The position numbers and the translations under genes were made by a program. Source: Zygotorulaspora mrakii (taxonomy: Eukaryota; Ascomycota; Saccharomycetes; Saccharomycetales; Saccharomycetaceae). Taken from it: a DNA stretch of 64,000 nt. Below the pieces are notes generated by a model. The model was not told where the DNA came from, did no database searches, and was given only the letters and a program-made list of their open reading frames with translations. Of the stretch, positions 61,001-64,000 are shown in pieces (position 1 is the stretch's first letter; the number at the start of each line of letters is the position of its first letter). The stretch lies in contig NC_050722.1 in the NCBI RefSeq assembly GCF_013402915.1, positions 992,001-1,056,000 on the forward strand, in the 5' to 3' direction.

Positions 61001-64000
61001 AACGAAAATATGGAATATGATAGTGCCTCTGAAAGTGCAACGGACGAATCTGTTAGCAGTGTTCACACATCAGTTGAAGGCCGTGAAGAATCGGATTCAC
61101 AAAATGAGGGGTATTATTTTGAAGACGATGACGAGGATGTTGAAATCATAGATGTTAATGCTGAAGAATATGACTCGGATCTAGAGATTGATTTGAGTGA
61201 CTACAATTTGGAAGACTCTGATTGGGAATCTGGGTTGTCGGAGCTTTCTGCATCTGATGAGGAAGGAGAAGGCAGCATTATAGCAGAAAACAATGTTTTT
61301 GGAAGATCCAATGGAAGCAGACGGAGGTGGATGACTAATGAAGGTATGGAGATTATTGAAGGTGAATCTGACGAGGAGGGTGGTTCTGGTCTATTTCAAG
61401 GAATAGAACACGTATTTCATAGTGAAAGTCAACCGTTATACAGAGTCCAGGATGGCAGAAGTCATGGTCGACACCATCATAGATCGTTCCGTAATCACGA
61501 ACATCCGCCGCTAGGGCTGCCATCACTTAGCCTGCTAAACGGACCTCGTCGTCAACAAAGTAATCTAATAAACCCACTTGGCCCTTCTGGCTTAGAAGAG
61601 ATTGAGAATGGTATTTCTGAACAATTAAATAGTCCTACAAGTCTCAGAAATAGACCTGAGCATGCTCATTTTGGAGGTGTTTTGGTTTCCGGTGAGTTTT
61701 TCGACGACAGGTCACCCGATGGTATAATTTTGAAGTCGACAGTCATGAGATGGAAGGATATCTTTGATATGTTTTATGACACTAAAACATATGCTATATA
61801 CATTATCCCAACAATTGTTGCAAAATTGTACCAGCCTAGCTTGCAATTGAATATGGAGCAGAAGCGCAAAACGGCGGAAAAGGAAAAAGAAGCGCAGACC
61901 AAACAGCAGAAAGCAGTAAAAGTCACATCTTCAGTGCCTTCAGAAGCTTTAGAAACAGCTGCAAGCGCCATTTCGAGCGATGCTCAAAACGATTCGTCTC
62001 GTGAGCACCATGACCCAGTTTATGTGAATATTGAAGGTTCGGAAGTTGATATCGGTGGCACTGATATTGATGCTGAGTTTTTGAATGCATTGCCCGACGA
62101 TATGAGAGCAGAGGTTTTTGCACAGCATGTGCGCGAGCGAAGGGCAGAAGCGCTGCATAGTGATATTCATTCCAGAGAAATCGATTCGGACTTCTTGGAT
62201 GCAATACCTGAGAATCTACGAGAGGAAATACTAGATTATGAAACAGCAGAGTCCAGGTTTTCAAATATTGTGCATGCAATGCATGATCATGTTGATGACG
62301 ACGAAGACATGGATAGCGAGCATGAGGATGATAACGATGCAGATGCTACTACTGGTAGTAGCAATCCAGGTGACGAAAGTGAAAAGAAGAAATCGGCCCG
62401 TATATATTTCTCCCCGCTTGTAGATCGTGCTGGAACTGCGGCTCTCATGAAGTCAACCTTCATAGCCCAACCATACGTTCAACGTGAAGTTTATCATGAA
62501 CTTTTTTTCCGCTTGTGTTCGAGTAAACAGAATAGAAGTGACATCATTAACATGCTACTTATTATTCTTACCGAAGGAGTGGTTGACCAATCCTCATTGG
62601 AGAAGGTTTACAACCTAATATCATGTCGTGCTCAAGGGCAAAATAGGCTTCCAGGACATGCAATGCAGCGTCAACTACCGGTTGAATGCACTCCTCTAGT
62701 TGTCGCTAATCAAGCAATCGAAATATTACAAAATTTGATTGACTCTGATAACAGGTTGAAATATTTCTTTTTGACTGAGCACGAGAACTTGATGGTCACT
62801 AAAACCCCTGCTAAAAATAAAAAGGATATTTTCAGTAAGAATCTAAAGTGGCCAATAAAGTATCTATTCGCTTTGTTGGATAGTAAGATAATCACGGATG
62901 AAACTGTTTTGATGGATTTGTTGACTAGAATTCTGCAAGTGTGTACGAAACCTATCCAGGTGATTGCCAAAAATACTGATAGTCCCACAAACTCGAAGAA
63001 GAAGTTTTCTTCTCCGCACTTTGATCGGAAAGACTTGGAAAAAATTGTCTCCATTATCAAGTTAGATAGTTGTAATACTCGAGTGTTTCAACAAACTCTG
63101 AACATTATACACAACTTAGCTCCTTTGAAAGACTCAATGAGAATTTTCACGGAGGAGTTAATATCCTCGGCCATTGAAACGATGGCTTCTTTGATTTCTG
63201 ATCTGGAAAAGCTGACAACTATGGGCTCTCAGGCTACTAGTGGTGCAGAGATCAACTCAGAATTGGTCCAGAAGTTTACGGTACCAAGTTCAGATCAAGC
63301 AAAACTGTTGAAAGTATTGATTGCAGTCGATTATCTTTACACTCATAAGAACAAGCTAAAAAGTGACGAAGTTGGCCAGTTGATGGAAGTTTACAATAAG
63401 ATGGAACTTAACAAAATTTGGGAGCCCCTAAGTAAATGCTTATTCGAATTCGAAAGTCGAAAAGGGTTGAATACGTCAGCTACAGTTCTTCTGCCTCTAA
63501 TAGAAGCTCTCATGGTTGTCTTCAAACACAGTAAAACATCCCAAGCCAAATTTGCAACCTTGAGATATGAAGATGGTAAAAATGTCGATCTATCCACGAT
63601 TCCTTCCGAGAATCTGTTTTTTTATTTCACTGAAGTTCACAAGAAACTACTGAATCAAATGATTCGCACCAATCCTAAACTGATGAGTGGTCCTTTTTCT
63701 TTATTGGTGAAAAATCCAAAAGTGTTGGACTTCGATAATAAAAGGTACTTTTTCACTGCTCGACTCGTGACTGAATCGCGGGACAGGTCCACACTGGCGA
63801 TTACGGTTCGTCGTGAGCAGGTATTTCTAGACTCTTATAGAGCTTTGTTTTTCAAGTCAAACGAGGATATCAAGAAATCGAAGTTAGAGATTACCTTTAA
63901 GGGAGAAAGCGGGGTTGACGCCGGTGGATTAACTAGAGAATGGTATCAGGTGCTGTCTAGGCAAATATTTAATCCAGATTATGCTCTCTTTTTACCTGTC
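55082..64000 (+). CDS. TOM1: HECT E3 ubiquitin ligase Tom1 (HUWE1 type), truncated by window end
   Basis: The frame is open from the ATG at 55082 to the last base: 2973 codons, against 3268 in S. cerevisiae, so about 300 are missing. The N-terminus has DUF908/DUF913-type helical repeats (IQEWDRSRDDLFVWTPVL, FNSLTDFISLSETKLPKEL). An acidic stretch covers about 1886-2075. Two ubiquitin-binding-type motifs (EFLNALPDDMRAEVF and DFLDAIPENLREEIL) lie about 2328-2390, and the HECT domain starts about 2880 (ESGVDAGGLTREWYQ). The catalytic Cys lies beyond the window. Tom1 degrades excess histones and ribosomal proteins. It corresponds to YDR457W. Confidence 0.96.
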   Translation, partial: MVKLSRFEKLQKEQNASTFKPLLDELVECDEPTFVEKLNHIQEWDRSRDDLFVWTPVLNRIDEILSRVVNNYSYASSDFKKNPVKLIEMSRKDEELSINLMKFTTRLLCNTENRYIYSSMDVMNSFLNCPNFRIKLYAVKILAIIGERYIISRERIDSENILGNPFLKKKVLKLALALPSSTIDDNGDHFSLADLFFDKKKYPLKWTKLKYTYYTASTSHPSKKNGSSTGVQHPKDTNCQMSSMKKIFFSREDLQSHSLQQLYDKGMEVLPSENWFDFSVKVNIAKAFSDNSFDSIELRNLILRTKFNAIAATNTIYHPPQVSSKLFEVDPYAFNSLTDFISLSETKLPKELRLDSIFALECVSLKHVWCSDIVRNLGGNMSHGLLFQILRFIGKILREESSEVDEEYNVRLFYLISNLADVKALHDSLLAAGLIPSLLDIISARQSPYRRTMASATHLLEAVISDGESSAEFINNDGFTILIDLITEEVNFALENPDYGSPPKYSVVYYSVSFRQLAYIRSLLKLVLKLLKTDSGDRIRNLMDSPILHSLRNILENRPVFGYTLITYVLDILQRVINSEPTIYPILVEAGLIPYIIEHFSELLGPYSELLSILPDVISALCLNSEGLKKVKEKNMIRFLFDAVTDLNYAKVLYWKEESVDLGASMDELARHYPELKPLILDCFSDIVRELPRRICFNQSFLYLSLNGGDFFYRGKDEEVELTEENGKELSFWDVQKSTPIVDCFADVFYGMTLENSALGKLPENITVKDLFSIIVMDKPPFDYTSSQALLNFTDVLQLFDEQHKNYAFPEVIIMLAENLCDVEQFLTSSNDESFLLKASLGRDNSDVEDTVSKLSKLSALIYIVTDVYINLTSLSPKRVLQILDYFDKNGFELIKNLRLLFQKCALEEMYLISQMPDEAIDQTLPHPGGHSPPVQIHVKKPSKREQMDNYTSAKFKNSFQIRAILNKLQSCSSMIFRCLLRLSRVKDLDLEDCDRALEVHISDEVTKQVISMLRAVELKNHMPYFLVVFNFNTYIFTFPKTTITGAGMLQTIPAFLFYQNGGYKVYFEAIKYLFTNMSTFENLAAIEEVDYVKNSEDVLTLSCLLNALSFFNKSMQIDTMENIQSMEVFYPYMDNDYNLTKALMLVVKILALGLVMDLNKMNLLFCSQSRTVPYAVFKHILTMLKNIFSGKNEGEEEVYELRWDLIPPSHRKIQLLKACGISEEVARGFIEETDDEMPSEKPNLFSETEWEKYQYLTKGDTWQLHPVLMEAQYEQMYTNDDLNSMRNEYFQTGLSQKVFDVLPFYPKLVNAFAKTLLQMFNIHGERSENFAAQVLDKITKTNLENGATLSSFIHLFGIFLNEKYVYENSHSLIDSFLEYLQNSLNPRFINCPWFSKALYVYEIILAKSEVPLMEPYPPGLCVHYRMPAIAPIYRIAPDTRKNFFDVLIRVGDITNFYSALATCRILLFYARDDVYAAEVSRSGILSKLLKVIGVYQKSEKINYLESSFLLLARRTFETTDIVSSLIRFELNKSFTTRVMGEPKPRERDLGGVIDEKPHVVMRNPKMFVDVLCEDARFQNFNEDGKIVDYDLIRSSQTGAAERDEPGERSKNSLTVQNRTGIIHLLLSQLMAASKKDWVSEPPSTEEGPSGSKQEKIEPARNPVCAYMIFLMKVLIELISSYKQSKFEFLTFDRRNAYTESPKPRTTALNFFFYQLLDRSTDSEQSKPEAKRREVMSMLSRSVIVGFVSTVQDENNKKSDLRATDPDMTFIRKFAIETVIRALRNTASNPKMLEGNVSKLDTWFKVISSMVFLQAPCLRLILDSNKVDADQYQICKLMIEMNVPSAITECIALLDLNYPFCKKLFNSAVDPLNAINSVRLSYAGMFKVESNDDEVEVDDDSDKEDPSDMFRNSALGMYDVADIEEDDDGDDESLIGDDEDIAFVDGEDGGFEVVFSDDNDEENDPSSDGSHSSNENMEYDSASESATDESVSSVHTSVEGREESDSQNEGYYFEDDDEDVEIIDVNAEEYDSDLEIDLSDYNLEDSDWESGLSELSASDEEGEGSIIAENNVFGRSNGSRRRWMTNEGMEIIEGESDEEGGSGLFQGIEHVFHSESQPLYRVQDGRSHGRHHHRSFRNHEHPPLGLPSLSLLNGPRRQQSNLINPLGPSGLEEIENGISEQLNSPTSLRNRPEHAHFGGVLVSGEFFDDRSPDGIILKSTVMRWKDIFDMFYDTKTYAIYIIPTIVAKLYQPSLQLNMEQKRKTAEKEKEAQTKQQKAVKVTSSVPSEALETAASAISSDAQNDSSREHHDPVYVNIEGSEVDIGGTDIDAEFLNALPDDMRAEVFAQHVRERRAEALHSDIHSREIDSDFLDAIPENLREEILDYETAESRFSNIVHAMHDHVDDDEDMDSEHEDDNDADATTGSSNPGDESEKKKSARIYFSPLVDRAGTAALMKSTFIAQPYVQREVYHELFFRLCSSKQNRSDIINMLLIILTEGVVDQSSLEKVYNLISCRAQGQNRLPGHAMQRQLPVECTPLVVANQAIEILQNLIDSDNRLKYFFLTEHENLMVTKTPAKNKKDIFSKNLKWPIKYLFALLDSKIITDETVLMDLLTRILQVCTKPIQVIAKNTDSPTNSKKKFSSPHFDRKDLEKIVSIIKLDSCNTRVFQQTLNIIHNLAPLKDSMRIFTEELISSAIETMASLISDLEKLTTMGSQATSGAEINSELVQKFTVPSSDQAKLLKVLIAVDYLYTHKNKLKSDEVGQLMEVYNKMELNKIWEPLSKCLFEFESRKGLNTSATVLLPLIEALMVVFKHSKTSQAKFATLRYEDGKNVDLSTIPSENLFFYFTEVHKKLLNQMIRTNPKLMSGPFSLLVKNPKVLDFDNKRYFFTARLVTESRDRSTLAITVRREQVFLDSYRALFFKSNEDIKKSKLEITFKGESGVDAGGLTREWYQVLSRQIFNPDYALFLPV

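Noticed and set aside
1..64000. Transposons, LTRs, CRISPR arrays, viral or bacterial genes
   Set aside because: No integrase, reverse transcriptase, transposase, TG...CA direct-repeat pairs or repeat-spacer arrays were recognised anywhere in the window.

Overview
The window is nuclear DNA of a budding yeast of the family Saccharomycetaceae. It is densely packed with protein genes that match Saccharomyces cerevisiae proteins by eye. Four genes carry short introns with GTATGT or GTACGT donors and TACTAAC-type branch points, and there is one RNA polymerase III tRNA gene. I see no bacterial, viral, transposon or CRISPR content.

The gene order identifies the kind of yeast. S. cerevisiae carries two partly deleted copies of this block, YML015-YML032 on chromosome XIII and YDR434-YDR457 on chromosome IV. 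Here the two gene lists are interleaved into one run with every recognisable gene present. Seven pairs that are duplicated in S. cerevisiae (PPZ1/2, YML018C/THI74, APT1/2, RPS17A/B, RPS18A/B, YOX1/YHP1, TSA1/2) are single here. That is the layout of a lineage that never had the whole-genome duplication (for example Zygosaccharomyces, Torulaspora, Lachancea or Kluyveromyces relatives). I cannot fix the genus.

Layout, left to right: GPI17 (3' part), TAF11, PPM1, PPZ1/2, GPI19, PSP2 (intron, 4-nt first exon), THI74/YML018C-like, OST6, LRS4, YML020W, UNG1, DOT1, APT1, NSE5, SSN2/MED13, a thiol-peroxidase gene (HYR1-like, not expected here from S. cerevisiae gene order), YDR444W-like lipase, tRNA-Lys(CUU), ECM11, RPS17 (intron), ADA2, UTP6, YML6 (intron), RPS18 (intron), YOX1/YHP1, PPN1, TSA1, USA1, RCF1, a 1.8-kb stretch without a convincing gene, GUK1, NHX1, NDC1, RAD52, and TOM1, which runs off the right edge inside its HECT domain.

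The genes are unrelated housekeeping functions, as is usual in yeast: GPI-anchor synthesis, transcription (TFIID, Mediator, SAGA), translation, DNA repair and meiosis, redox defence, ERAD and ubiquitin, and ion transport. The most notable non-coding signals are: five TGTTTCA (Ste12-type) motifs within 83 bp and a Pho4-type CACGTG between YOX1 and PPN1; two Yap1-type sites above the peroxidase gene; GC-rich blocks in both ribosomal-protein promoters; two small upstream ORFs and a 17-bp tandem repeat in front of GPI19; and a basic, acid-free open extension upstream of the GUK1 ATG. I found no wholly new biological system. All gene names rest on recalled family resemblance, not on a database search.
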